Positions 44,130 to 52,439 are shown, counted from the first letter of the stretch. The stretch is 64,000 nucleotides of DNA from Rubellimicrobium aerolatum (GCF_017872975.1 NZ_JAGGJP010000005.1:186001-250000), one strand, 5' to 3'. Numbers and translations are program-made. The notes: generated from the sequence alone by a model not told the origin.

Positions 44130-44463
44130 CCTCGCCCTCCTTGTCGCGGGCCGCGGCGGCCTCGCCCTTCAGTTGCATCTCGCGGGCCGAGCGGAGCATC
44201 GTCTTGACGCCGGCCGCCAGGCCCAGGAACAGGAACAGCACCAGGAAGATCGGCATCGTCCCCAGGAGGGTGTCGAGGCCGTATCCGATGCTGGCGCCGA
44301 TCATCAGACCGGCCACAAGCTCGATCACCATGCGCCAGGCGAGGTTCGCCTGCGAATAGTGCGACTCCGTGTGGGATTTCTCGGGCTCGCGCCTCGCCTT
44401 GGCGAGCCGCTCCTCCAGCGCGTCGAGGCGCGCCTGCTCGGAACGGTCGTCGGGATCGGACAT
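44110..44463 (-). CDS. atpI: ATP synthase accessory protein AtpI
   Basis: A 117-residue protein with an acidic/basic N-terminal stretch (about residues 1-40) and two membrane helices ([19 protein letters not shown] and [21 protein letters not shown]). AtpI helps assemble the c-ring or provides Mg2+ (family knowledge; not essential). First gene of the F0 operon; overlaps atpB by 20 bases. The promoter should lie in 44464-44677, shared with the divergent ArsR gene; no clear hexamers seen. Confidence 0.9.
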   Translation of the reverse strand: MSDPDDRSEQARLDALEERLAKARREPEKSHTESHYSQANLAWRMVIELVAGLMIGASIGYGLDTLLGTMPIFLVLFLFLGLAAGVKTMLRSAREMQLKGEAAAARDKEGEDGRNGA

Positions 44464-44677
44464 CGGCCCCCCTTCGGAAGTCCGGGGACTGCTAGGGCCT
44501 GGGGGGGCGGGTGTCAAGGCGGCGTCTGGGCGGCTAAGTGGTTGATCCTTATAGGGCGGCGCGGGAATCGTCGGCCGGGGGCGGCGCGGGCGTCGTTCAA
44601 CGGATCGGTTGAGCGTGGCCGTCGAGCTTTGACGGCGGGGCCTTGACGGCGGGCGGGCGGGCGGGCGAGGGCGGGGC

Positions 44678-45016
44678 ATGGCCCCCACGCTCGACACCGT
44701 CTTCGCGGCGCTTGCCGATCCCACGCGGCGGGCGATCCTGTCGATGCTGCTGGAGGACGACATGGCGGTGTCGGACGTGGCGAGCGCGTTCCCCGTGTCG
44801 CTGGCGGCGGTGTCGCGGCATTTGCAGGTGCTGGCCGAGGCGGGGCTGATCGCGCAGGAGAAGCGCGGGCGGATCACCTGGTGCAAGCTGGAGCCGGACG
44901 CGCTGCGCGAGGCGAGCGTGTGGATGCAGGGCTTCGGGATGATGGAGGCGCTGGACCTCGACGCCTTCGAGCGGTTCCTGGAGGGGGAGTTGCGGGACGG
45001 GGAGGCGGGGGCGTAG
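44678..45016 (+). CDS. ArsR-family winged-helix repressor
   Basis: A 112-residue DNA-binding protein: FAALADPTRRAILSMLLEDDMAVSDVASAFPVSLAAVSRHLQVLAEAGLIAQEKRGRITWCKLEP. The recognition helix is SLAAVSRHLQVL. The metal-binding ELCVCDL motif of ArsR/SmtB is replaced by MAVSDVA with no cysteines, so a classic metal sensor is unlikely; it resembles the ArsR subgroup often paired with SRPBCC proteins, but none follows here. The stop codon TAG is part of a long inverted repeat. Confidence 0.88.
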   Translation: MAPTLDTVFAALADPTRRAILSMLLEDDMAVSDVASAFPVSLAAVSRHLQVLAEAGLIAQEKRGRITWCKLEPDALREASVWMQGFGMMEALDLDAFERFLEGELRDGEAGA

Positions 45017-45079
45017 GGCGGGCTTCAGCCCGCCATTCGGGCGCCGGTCGCAGATGGCGGGCTGAAGCCCGCCCTACGC
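45011..45079. repeat. Perfect 26-bp inverted repeat (palindromic element)
   Basis: 45011-45036 and 45054-45079 are exact reverse complements, with 17 bases between. Each arm is itself a hairpin (GGCGGGCT-TC-AGCCCGCC), so one long stem or two short ones can form. The arm begins GCGTAGGGCGGGCTTCAGCC, and its TAG is the stop codon of the ArsR gene. It separates two convergent genes and probably ends transcription on both strands. Confidence 0.95.
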
Positions 45080-45104
45080 CGATCCAAGCGGGTGCGATGA
45101 CGAC

Positions 45105-45785
45105 CTAGCGGGCGGGCGTGGGGTCGGGATCGTCGGCGGCGGGGGCGCGGTGGTCCCCTGCCCCGCCGGCGCCCATCCCCATTCCCATCATGCCGCCTCC
45201 GCCGCCCCCTCCCCCACCGCCGCCCTCGCCCCGGCCCTTGCCACCGCCCGAGGGGGCGGGGCGGGCGGGGCCTTGCGCCGGGATCTGCGCGTCGTCGGGC
45301 ACCGGGTCGAGGTCGAGCGTGTCGCGGATGAAGTCGCGCAAGCTCGCCACGAGGTCGGCGGTGTGGACGGGGCGGCCCGCCGCCATCTCGCGCGCGGCGC
45401 GGGCGGCGAGGCGGACCTGATCGGCGGTCCCGAGCAGGATGATGTCGGAGAGCGCGGCCTCGGCGGCGTCGCGGATGCGGCGGCGGCGCTCGGCGGCCTC
45501 GGGGGTCGCTTCCGCGCCGGGCTCGGGCGGCAGCGCCCGGCCGCGCAGGTCGCGCAGGTGGGTGGGGTCCACCGACAGGTCGCCGGTGAAGGAGCCGCCG
45601 AGCGTCTTGTAGGCGGCGATCAGCGTGCGGAGCCGTTCGTTGATCTGGCGGTTCGCCCGCTCGCGCCGCTGCTGGATGGCGACCATGGCGAGGAGGCGCA
45701 GGCCCACGCCGACGAGGGTGACGAGGGCGAGGCTGGCCAGCGTGATGAGGAGGCTCTGCCAGGAGCTGAAGTCGAGGTCGGACAG
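45105..45785 (-). CDS. Conserved protein of unknown function with Gly/Met-rich tail
   Basis: A membrane-anchored protein: one helix near the N-terminus (LLITLASLALVTLVGVGLRLLAM), a basic helix (IQQRRERANRQINERLRTLIAAYKTLGG), then SFTGDLSVDPTHLRDLRGR and a helical domain ending SLRDFIRDTLDLDPVPDD. The C-terminus has 11-12 consecutive glycines and GMMGMGMGAGG. I recall widespread homologues without assigned function (AYKTLGGSFTGDL block). No ATG, GTG or TTG gives a full N-terminus; a CTG at 45785 has CGGAGG at good spacing and is proposed as start, giving 226 residues. The end is firm, the start is not. Confidence 0.7.
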   Translation of the reverse strand: MSDLDFSSWQSLLITLASLALVTLVGVGLRLLAMVAIQQRRERANRQINERLRTLIAAYKTLGGSFTGDLSVDPTHLRDLRGRALPPEPGAEATPEAAERRRRIRDAAEAALSDIILLGTADQVRLAARAAREMAAGRPVHTADLVASLRDFIRDTLDLDPVPDDAQIPAQGPARPAPSGGGKGRGEGGGGGGGGGGGMMGMGMGAGGAGDHRAPAADDPDPTPAR

Positions 45786-45847
45786 GGGGGCCTCCGGGGT
45801 TGCCTGTCCGGGGAAGGTCGGGCGCGCGGGCGGCGCGGCAAGGGGGC

Positions 45848-46780
45848 CTAGTGCGGGTCGGGGCGGAGGAGCAGGAGGAGCGCGGCCCCGGTCAGCGCCA
45901 CGCCGACGAGGACCAGCGGGGCGGGGGCGCCGGCGCCCAGCGCCTCCTCCCACAGCAGCACCCAGGCGGGGACGAGATAGGTGTAGGCCATGACCTTGGA
46001 CGAGGGCAGGCGCAGGGCGGCGAACTGGAGGAGGACCATCGTCGCCGCCGAGGCGAAGATCGCGACGTAGAGGAGCGTGATCCAGACGAGCGGAGGCAGC
46101 GCCGCCCAGTCGGTGGCGAGGAGGCGGGGGAAGCCCAGGACGGTCAGGAGGAGCGCGCCGGCGAGGACGACGCCGAGCGAGAAGTCGGCCGCGCCCTCGC
46201 CCCGGTTCAGGCGGGCGACGAGCGGCGTATAGAGCGCGTGGGCGACGCAGCCGACGAAGTAGATGGCCTCGCCCCGCCCGAGGTCGAGCGCGAGGAGGGC
46301 CCGGAGGTCGGCGCGGAAGATCACCCAGAGCGCGCCCGCCGCGCCCAGCGCCAGCGCGGCGGCGATGCGGCCCGAGAACCGTTGCCGCAGGAGCCACCAG
46401 CCGAAGCCCGCCGCCATCAGCGGGGTCAGCGTGAACACGGCGGAGGCCGCGACGGGGGGCGCGGTCTTCAGCCCCTCGAACATCAGGACGAAGTAGAGCG
46501 CGTAGAGGACGCCCAGCACCCCCTGCCGCCAGGGCGCGCGGGGGCGGCGGAGCCCGCCTGTGGCCGCGAGGCCCGCGCCGATCACCAGTGCGGCGACCCA
46601 AAAGCGCAGGGCCGTAAAGGCGACGGGGTCCACGAGGTCGGCCACCCGCGCGCCGAGCGAGAAGGACCCCGCGACCAGCGCCGAGAAGAGGAGCATGGCG
46701 AGGTGGCCCTGCCCCTGCGGCCCGAGCCGCGTCGGGCTTTGCAGGGTGCGGGGCCGCGTCGGGCCCTGGGTGGATGTCAT
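45848..46780 (-). CDS. EamA-family (DMT) transporter
   Basis: A 310-residue inner-membrane protein with ten hydrophobic segments in two five-helix halves. Typical EamA patterns are LVDPVAFTALRFWVAALVI, FEGLKTAPPVAASAVFTLTPLM and ALRLPSSKVMAYTYLVPAWVLLWEEALG. Members export amino acids or other metabolites; the substrate is unknown. The ATG overlaps the stop of the LysR gene (ATGA), so the regulator and transporter are one unit. Confidence 0.9.
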   Translation of the reverse strand: MTSTQGPTRPRTLQSPTRLGPQGQGHLAMLLFSALVAGSFSLGARVADLVDPVAFTALRFWVAALVIGAGLAATGGLRRPRAPWRQGVLGVLYALYFVLMFEGLKTAPPVAASAVFTLTPLMAAGFGWWLLRQRFSGRIAAALALGAAGALWVIFRADLRALLALDLGRGEAIYFVGCVAHALYTPLVARLNRGEGAADFSLGVVLAGALLLTVLGFPRLLATDWAALPPLVWITLLYVAIFASAATMVLLQFAALRLPSSKVMAYTYLVPAWVLLWEEALGAGAPAPLVLVGVALTGAALLLLLRPDPH

Positions 46781-47658
46781 GCGTCCCAGGCCTTCGCGCG
46801 CTCCTTGAGCAGCGACAGGACGGCTTGGACCTTGGGCGTGCGGTGCAGGTCCACGTGGGTCACCAGCCAGACCGGCACCTCCCAGCCTTCGCGCGGCGGA
46901 AGCACCTCGACGAGGTTCGGGCGGGCGCGGCGGTCGAGGGTGGAGACGAAGCCCAGGCCCGCGCCCGCCGCGATGGCCTCGATCAGGGAGGCGTCCTCGG
47001 CCACGCGGTAGATGACCCGCTCGCGCGGGGCGAGCTCGGCCAGCCAGCGGTTGAAGGGCGCCCGGCCGTCGAGGGCGTCGAGGCCCACGTAGGCGTGGCG
47101 CGCGAGGTCCTCGGGCGTGGCGGGGGTGCCGTGGCGGTCGAGGTAGGCGGGCGCGGCGACGAGGGCGTAGCGCATCCGCAGGAGGGGCTGCACGACGTTG
47201 TCGGGCTGCGAGGGCGGCGCGAGGCCGGCGCGGATGGCGACGTGCGCCTCGCCGTATTCGAGCCGGAACAGCCGCCCGTCGGCGAGGTAGCGCACGACGA
47301 GGCCGGGATGGGCGGCCTGGAACTCGGTCAGGAGCGGCGTGAGGTAGGGCGAGAAGGCGGCCAGCGAGGTGACCACCAGCTCGCCGCTGACGCCGCCGGA
47401 CTGGTCGCGGATGCGGCCCACGAGCTGGGCGAAGCGGTCCTCGGCCTCCTCGGCGACGCGGAGGAGGTCGCGCCCGGCCTCGGTCGGGGTGTAGCCGCGC
47501 GCGTGGCGCTGGAACAGCCGGGCGCCGAGGCGGGACTCGAGCGCGTCCACGTGGCGGATCACGGTGGCGTGGTGGACGCCCAGCGCCTCGGCGGCGGCCG
47601 AGACGGTGCCCAGGCGGGCGACCTGGAAGGCGGTGCGGATCTCGTCCCAGCTCGTCAT
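46777..47658 (-). CDS. LysR-family transcriptional regulator
   Basis: A 293-residue regulator: the N-terminal winged helix MTSWDEIRTAFQVARLGTVSAAAEALGVHHATVIRHVDALESRLGARLF is followed by the substrate-binding domain (SGELVVTSLAAFSPYLTPLL, YRVAEDASLIEAIAAGAGLGFVS). It probably controls the EamA gene coupled to it. The frame is open to 47817, but ATG 47658 begins the canonical N-terminus. The 258-bp gap to ffh holds the divergent promoters. Confidence 0.92.
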   Translation of the reverse strand: MTSWDEIRTAFQVARLGTVSAAAEALGVHHATVIRHVDALESRLGARLFQRHARGYTPTEAGRDLLRVAEEAEDRFAQLVGRIRDQSGGVSGELVVTSLAAFSPYLTPLLTEFQAAHPGLVVRYLADGRLFRLEYGEAHVAIRAGLAPPSQPDNVVQPLLRMRYALVAAPAYLDRHGTPATPEDLARHAYVGLDALDGRAPFNRWLAELAPRERVIYRVAEDASLIEAIAAGAGLGFVSTLDRRARPNLVEVLPPREGWEVPVWLVTHVDLHRTPKVQAVLSLLKERAKAWDA

Positions 47659-47916
47659 GGGGTGGTTGTGGCAAGGGACGGTGGCCGGGGCAATGGGCTG
47701 CGTTCCGCTTGACGCCGCCCCCGCGAGGGCGTATCCGCCACCGATCACCGGACACCTTCGCGTCGTCCGGTCCCCCATCCATGGGGGATCGCCGCCCGTC
47801 AGCGCAGATGCGCCCACGGGCGCGACTGGTGTTGGGGATTTCGCCGCGCGCGGCGAGTTTTGGAATTCGGGCGGGCCTGCCTATCTGCGGGGCGGGACAT
47901 GAAGGAGAGGACGGCC

Positions 47917-49440
47917 ATGTTCGAGAACCTCGCGGACCGCCTGGGCGGAGTCTTCGACCGGCTGACGCGCCAGGGCGCGCTGAGCGAGGCCGACGTGCAG
48001 ACCGCCCTGCGCGAGGTGCGGACGGCGCTTCTGGAAGCGGACGTGAGCCTGCCCGTCGCGCGGGACTTCGTGAAGGCCGTGGAGCGCAAGGCCACGGGGC
48101 AGGCCGTCACCAAGTCGGTCACGCCGGGGCAGCAGGTCGTCAAGATCGTCCATGACGAGCTGGTGCGCGTGCTGGGCGGCGAGGAGGACGCGGGCTCCCT
48201 CAAGATCGACAACCCGCCGGCCCCGATCCTGATGGTCGGCCTGCAGGGCGGCGGCAAGACGACGACGACGGCCAAGCTCGCCAAGCGGCTCAAGGAGCGC
48301 GAGGGCAAGAAGGTCCTCATGGCGTCCCTGGACACCAACCGGCCGGCGGCGATGGAGCAACTGGCCATCCTCGGCGCGCAGATCGGCGTCGATACCCTGC
48401 CGATCGTCGCGGGCGAGGACCCGGTGGCGATCGCGCGGCGGGCCAGGACGCAGGCGGCCCTGGGCGGCTACGACGTCTACCTGCTCGACACCGCCGGGCG
48501 GCTGCACATCGACGAGGCGCTGATCCGGCAGGCGGCCGAGGTGCGCGACGCGGTGCGCCCGCGCGAGACGCTGCTGGTCGTGGACGGCCTCACGGGGCAG
48601 GTCGCGGTCGAGGTCGCGCAGGAGTTCGACGACAAGATCGGCGTGTCGGGCGTGGTGCTGACGCGGATGGACGGCGATGGGCGCGGCGGCGCGGCGCTGT
48701 CGATGCGCGCCGTCACCGGCAAGCCGATCCGCTTCGTGGGCCTGGGCGAGAAGCTGGACGCGCTGGAGACCTTCGATCCCGGCCGGATCGCCGGGCGCAT
48801 CCTCGGGATGGGCGACATCGTCGCGCTGGTGGAGCGGGCCCAAGCGACCTTCGAGGCCGAGCAGGCCGAGCGCATGATGAAGCGGTTCCAGAAGGGACTC
48901 TTCAACATGAACGACCTGCGGATGCAGCTGGAGCAGATGCAGAAGATGGGCGGCGTCGAGGCCGTGATGGGCATGATGCCCGGCATGGGCAAGATGCAGA
49001 AGCAGGCCGCCGAGGCGGGGCTGGACGACCGCATGATCCGGCGGCAGATCGCCCTCATCAACTCGATGACCAGGAAGGAGCGGGCGAACCCGGACCTCCT
49101 CCAGGCGTCGCGGAAGAAGCGGATCGCCGCGGGCGCGGGGCTGGAGGTGCAGGAGCTGAACAAGCTGCTCAAGCAGCACCGGCAGATGGCCGACATGATG
49201 AAGAAGCTCGGGGCCATGGGGAAGGGCGGGATGCTGAAGCAGGCCGTCCAGCGGATGTTCGGCAAGGCCGGCCCGTCGCCCGAGGAGATCGCCGCCGCGC
49301 AGGCCGCCATGCAGTCGGGGAAGATGCCGCAGATGCCGGGCGGGATGCAGTTGCCCAAGGGCTTCGGTGGCCAGAACCCGTTCGGCGGCGCGGGCGGCGG
49401 GCTGCCGCAGGGCCTGTCGGGGCTGATGAGGAAGAGGTGA
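47917..49440 (+). CDS. ffh: Signal recognition particle protein Ffh
   Basis: GTPase that binds signal sequences on the ribosome and, with 4.5S RNA and FtsY, targets membrane proteins. The 507-residue protein has the N domain (LADRLGGVFDRLTRQGALSEADV), the G domain with GLQGGGKTTT, DTAGR and TRMDGDGRGGAAL, and a methionine-rich M domain (about residues 325-450) ending in a Gly/Met/Gln-rich tail. AAGGAGAGG supports ATG 47917. It heads a long unit running through the rpsP-rimM-trmD-rplS genes. The 4.5S RNA gene is not seen here. Confidence 0.96.
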   Translation: MFENLADRLGGVFDRLTRQGALSEADVQTALREVRTALLEADVSLPVARDFVKAVERKATGQAVTKSVTPGQQVVKIVHDELVRVLGGEEDAGSLKIDNPPAPILMVGLQGGGKTTTTAKLAKRLKEREGKKVLMASLDTNRPAAMEQLAILGAQIGVDTLPIVAGEDPVAIARRARTQAALGGYDVYLLDTAGRLHIDEALIRQAAEVRDAVRPRETLLVVDGLTGQVAVEVAQEFDDKIGVSGVVLTRMDGDGRGGAALSMRAVTGKPIRFVGLGEKLDALETFDPGRIAGRILGMGDIVALVERAQATFEAEQAERMMKRFQKGLFNMNDLRMQLEQMQKMGGVEAVMGMMPGMGKMQKQAAEAGLDDRMIRRQIALINSMTRKERANPDLLQASRKKRIAAGAGLEVQELNKLLKQHRQMADMMKKLGAMGKGGMLKQAVQRMFGKAGPSPEEIAAAQAAMQSGKMPQMPGGMQLPKGFGGQNPFGGAGGGLPQGLSGLMRKR

Positions 49441-49441
49441 C

Positions 49442-49966
49442 GTGAGCGCGCCGGTCCTCCACACCGAGCGGCTGACGCTCCGCCAGCCCGTCCCTGGCGA
49501 CTGGGAGCCGTTCCGCGACTTCATGATGTCGGAGCGGGCGCAGGAGTTCGGCAGCCATCGGAACCTCGGCAAGGCGTTCCGGTCCTTCGCGGCGGAGCTG
49601 GGCCATTGGGAGATCTTCGGCTTCGGGATGTTCGCGGTGACGCGGCGGGGCGAGGATCGCGCCGTGGCGCTGGTCGGCCCCTGGAACCCGCCCGACTGGC
49701 CCGAGCGCGAGATCGGCTGGATGGTGCTGGACGAGGGCGCCGAGGGCCGGGGCATCGCCCGCGAGGCGGCCGAGGGCGCGCTGGGGCATATCTGGCGCGA
49801 CCTGCGCTGGGACACGGTGGTGAGCTACGTCGCCGAGGGCAACGCCCGGTCGGCGGCGCTGGCCGAGCGGCTGGGCGCGCGGCTGGACCCCGGGGCCGCC
49901 GCGCCCGAGGCGCCGGGCAAGCGCATCCTCGTCTACCGCCACCCCCGGCCGGAGGAGCTGTCGTGA
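49442..49966 (+). CDS. GNAT N-acetyltransferase, RimJ/RimL-like (first of two)
   Basis: A 174-residue acetyl-CoA-dependent transferase starting at GTG 49442, one base after the ffh stop. LHTERLTLRQPVPGDWEPFRDFM is the RimJ/RimL-type opening; IGWMVLDEGAEGRGIAREAAEGAL holds the acetyl-CoA-binding loop (Q/RxxGxG/A equivalent EGRGIA), and VVSYVAEGNARSAALAERLGA closes the fold. The substrate is unknown; RimJ/L relatives acetylate ribosomal protein N-termini. Coupled to a paralogue by GTGA. Confidence 0.9.
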   Translation: MSAPVLHTERLTLRQPVPGDWEPFRDFMMSERAQEFGSHRNLGKAFRSFAAELGHWEIFGFGMFAVTRRGEDRAVALVGPWNPPDWPEREIGWMVLDEGAEGRGIAREAAEGALGHIWRDLRWDTVVSYVAEGNARSAALAERLGARLDPGAAAPEAPGKRILVYRHPRPEELS

Positions 49967-50550
49967 TCGCGGCGCATGAGATGGTCCTCCCCGGCGCGCC
50001 GGCGGCCCTCGCACGGCATCTGTCGTCTCTCGTGCCGACCCTCGAGACGGCGCGGACGCGGCTGCGCGCGCCTCGCCTGTCGGACATGGACGCCTGGGCC
50101 GAGATCCTCTGCACCGACCGCGCGCGGTGGATGGACGGGCCGATGAGCCGCAACGACGCCTTCACGGAACTGGCGGCCTCGGCCGGCGGCTGGATGCTGC
50201 GCGGCGTCGGCTTCTGGGCCGTGGAGGCGCGCGAGGGCGGCGAGGTGCTGGGCTTTGCCGGCGTCAACCTGGAGCCGTCGGACCGCGAGCCGGAACTGGG
50301 GTTCTTCCTGCGCGCGGCGGCCGAGGGCCGGGGCTATGCCACCGAGGCCTGCGCGGCGGCCCGCGACTGGGCCTGGGCGCAGGGGCTCCCGTCGCTCGTG
50401 AGCTACGTCGATCCCGAGAACCTGCGCTCGGTGCGCCTCGCGGAACGGCTGGGCGCCCGGCGCGACCCGGAGGCCGAGGCCTCCTATGCGGGGACGCCGG
50501 ACGACGGCGTCGCCGTCTATCGCCATCCCCGGCCGGAGCTTGCAGGATGA
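49963..50550 (+). CDS. GNAT N-acetyltransferase, RimJ/RimL-like (second of two)
   Basis: A 195-residue paralogue of the preceding gene: LETARTRLRAPRLSDMDAWAEIL, LGFFLRAAAEGRGYATEACAAA (acetyl-CoA loop) and SLVSYVDPENLRSVRLAERLGAR. GTG 49963 overlaps the upstream stop; internal ATGs at 49976 or 49981 are alternatives. Both copies end in the same VYRHPRPE motif, which supports a local duplication. Position just before rpsP and rimM suggests, but does not prove, a ribosomal substrate. Confidence 0.88.
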   Translation: MIAAHEMVLPGAPAALARHLSSLVPTLETARTRLRAPRLSDMDAWAEILCTDRARWMDGPMSRNDAFTELAASAGGWMLRGVGFWAVEAREGGEVLGFAGVNLEPSDREPELGFFLRAAAEGRGYATEACAAARDWAWAQGLPSLVSYVDPENLRSVRLAERLGARRDPEAEASYAGTPDDGVAVYRHPRPELAG

Positions 50551-50849
50551 ACCAGATGGACGACACGCTCCGCGCCGCGCAGGTCCTGCGCGAGCACCGG
50601 GAGAGCATCGACCGGCTCGACGCGATCCTGGTCTTCACGCTCGCCGAGCGGTTCAAGCACACGCAGGCCGTGGGCCGACTCAAGGCCGCCCACGGGCTCC
50701 CCCCTTCGGACCCCACGCGGGAGGCGCAGCAGATCGCCCGCCTGGTGGAATTGTCCGAGAAGGCCGATCTCGATCCCGAGTTCGCCCAGAAGTTCCTGGC
50801 CTTCGTCATCCAGGAAGTCATCAAGCACCACGAACGCCATCAAAGCTGA
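50547..50849 (+). CDS. Chorismate mutase (AroQ class)
   Basis: A 100-residue all-helical protein: [53 protein letters not shown]. The Arg and Lys of RxSIDRLD and the GRLKA block are AroQ active-site residues, and the C-terminal [15 protein letters not shown] is the third helix. It rearranges chorismate to prephenate for phenylalanine and tyrosine. In Rhodobacterales this small gene commonly sits before rpsP (recollection). ATGA overlap with the GNAT gene. Confidence 0.92.
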   Translation: MNQMDDTLRAAQVLREHRESIDRLDAILVFTLAERFKHTQAVGRLKAAHGLPPSDPTREAQQIARLVELSEKADLDPEFAQKFLAFVIQEVIKHHERHQS

Positions 50850-50862
50850 AGGAACAGACATC

Positions 50863-51210
50863 ATGGCCATGAAGATCCGGCTCGCCCGCGGCGGCTCCAA
50901 GAAGCGCCCCTTCTACTCGATCGTCGCCGCCGACGCGCGGATGCCCCGCGACGGCCGCTTCATCGAGAAGCTGGGCACCTACGCCCCCCTCCTGCCCAAG
51001 GACAGCGAGGAGCGCGTGAAGATGAACCTGGAGCGCGTGCAGCACTGGCTGTCCCAGGGCGCGCAGCCCACCGACCGCGTCCAGCGGATGCTGGAAGCCG
51101 CCGGCGTCCTGCCCAGGACCGAGCGCAGCAACCCCCAGAAGGGCGAGCCGGGCAAGGCGTCCAAGGACCGCGCCGAGAAGAAGGCCGCCCGCGCCGTGGC
51201 GACCGAGTAA
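50863..51210 (+). CDS. rpsP: 30S ribosomal protein S16
   Basis: A 115-residue S16: [43 protein letters not shown], then [21 protein letters not shown]. It is longer than the 82-residue E. coli protein by a lysine-rich, disordered-looking tail, as usual in alphaproteobacteria. It needs RimM for incorporation into the 30S subunit, and rimM follows 9 bp downstream. GGAAC/AAGGA lies before the ATG. Confidence 0.97.
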   Translation: MAMKIRLARGGSKKRPFYSIVAADARMPRDGRFIEKLGTYAPLLPKDSEERVKMNLERVQHWLSQGAQPTDRVQRMLEAAGVLPRTERSNPQKGEPGKASKDRAEKKAARAVATE

Positions 51211-51219
51211 GCCAGCGAC

Positions 51220-51723
51220 ATGAGCGACGACAAGATCGTCGTGGGCAGCCTCGCCGGGGCCTTCGGGGTCCGCGGCGAGGTGCGCCTGAAAAGCTTCTGC
51301 GCCGAGCCCGCCGACATCGCGGGTTACGTGCCCCTCCGGTCCCCGGACGGGCGGGCCTTCGGGTCCATCGAGATCCTGGGCCAGACGCAGGGCGCGCTGA
51401 TCGCCCGGGTCGAGGGGATCGCCTCCAAGGAGGAGGCCGACGCCCTGCGCGGCGTGCCCCTGCTGGCCGACCGGGCGCGGCTCCCCGCGCTGCCGGACGA
51501 CGAATACTACCACGCCGACCTGATCGGGCTGCCGGTCCATGACGCGGGCGGCAACCGGCTGGGCACCGTGCGGGCCGTGCTGAACCACGGCGCGGGCGAC
51601 ATCCTGGAGATCGCGCGGCCCGGCGGGGCCACCGCGCTCATCCCCTTCACCCTGGCGGCGGTGCCGCTGGTGGACCTCGCCGCCCGGCGCATCGTCGCCG
51701 ACCCGCCCGAGGGCGCGCTCTAG
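51220..51723 (+). CDS. rimM: Ribosome maturation factor RimM
   Basis: Assists late assembly of the 30S head by binding S19. The 167-residue protein has the N-terminal beta-barrel (IVVGSLAGAFGVRGEVRLKSF) and the PRC-barrel C-terminal half (YYHADLIGLPVHDAGGNRLGTV, GGATALIPFTLAAVPLVDL). Standard length. Between rpsP and trmD as in most bacteria, here with one extra gene between rimM and trmD. Confidence 0.95.
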   Translation: MSDDKIVVGSLAGAFGVRGEVRLKSFCAEPADIAGYVPLRSPDGRAFGSIEILGQTQGALIARVEGIASKEEADALRGVPLLADRARLPALPDDEYYHADLIGLPVHDAGGNRLGTVRAVLNHGAGDILEIARPGGATALIPFTLAAVPLVDLAARRIVADPPEGAL

Positions 51724-51779
51724 GAACGGCCCGGCCACGGCCCGCGTTCGTCCCGGCAACGACCGGAAGGACGAGGACG

Positions 51780-52439
51780 ATGGGCCAGAGGGCCAGGAAG
51801 ATCGTGCCGAAGCGCATCGGCAACGTGAAGGTGCCCAAGCGGCTCCGCAAGACCGTCAACAAGGCCCTGTCGAACCCCCGGACCGCCGAGATGGCCTCCG
51901 GGGCGCTGCTCGCCATCGGGATGGCGCTGGCCCGCAAGACCCTGGGCGACAAGGCGGCCCGGTTCGGCTTCGCCCCGGCCGGGGACGACAAGGCGAGGCA
52001 GGATGGGCCGAAGGAGTCCGGCCCGACAGCCAAGCCCGCCGAGGGGGTCGCCGACATCGGCGCGCTGGTCGCGGGCGCGGCCGGCGAGGCGGTGCGCGGC
52101 GTGACCCGGATCGTCGAGGAGGTGGCGGACACGCTCCGGCGCGAGTTCGGGCCCCGCACGGCGGCGGGGCAAGGGACTGGCTCCGGGGCTGGCTCCGGGA
52201 CTGGCTCCGGGACTGGCTCCGGGACTGGCCCGGCCGACACCGGGGCGGGCGCCCAGTCCCAGCCTGCCGCGCCCGACGACTCGCCGGACGACTCGGCGGC
52301 GGCGTCCCCGCGGCGGGCCGCCGAGCCCGAGACCCGCTTCGATGGCAGCGAGAGCTTCGGCGACCGCGACGACAACGACGACCCCACCGACGGCAACGAC
52401 CGGTCCAAGCCCGGCCCGATGACCGGCGCGGGGCCCTGA
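51780..52439 (+). CDS. Unknown protein with basic N-terminus and Gly-Ser/Thr repeat linker
   Basis: A 219-residue protein of unknown function inserted between rimM and trmD. It has a strongly basic start (RARKIVPKRIGNVKVPKRLRKTVNKAL), a helical segment (TAEMASGALLAIGMALARKTLG), a second helix (VADIGALVAGAAGEAVRGVTRIVEEVADTLRREFG) and a low-complexity linker GSGAGSGTGSGTGSGTG encoded by a 12-bp repeat. It ends in an acidic tail rich in Asp/Asn. There is no signal peptide. It could bind nucleic acid or membranes through the basic end, but no family is recognised. Confidence 0.75.
   Translation: MGQRARKIVPKRIGNVKVPKRLRKTVNKALSNPRTAEMASGALLAIGMALARKTLGDKAARFGFAPAGDDKARQDGPKESGPTAKPAEGVADIGALVAGAAGEAVRGVTRIVEEVADTLRREFGPRTAAGQGTGSGAGSGTGSGTGSGTGPADTGAGAQSQPAAPDDSPDDSAAASPRRAAEPETRFDGSESFGDRDDNDDPTDGNDRSKPGPMTGAGP
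52173..52231 (+). repeat. 12-bp tandem repeat inside the unknown gene
   Basis: Nearly five copies of GGCTCCGGGACT (one copy has GGGGCT) encode the Gly-Ser-Gly-Thr linker in frame. Such repeats expand and contract easily, so linker length may vary between strains. Confidence 0.9.

Noticed and set aside
44678-45016. ArsR gene as an arsenic or metal resistance regulator
   Set aside because: The metal-binding cysteine motif is absent and no metal-transport or reductase gene is adjacent.
45011-45079. Possible ends of an insertion sequence or a miniature transposon
   Set aside because: The arms are separated by only 17 bases, no flanking target duplication is apparent and no transposase is nearby; a terminator-type palindrome is simpler.
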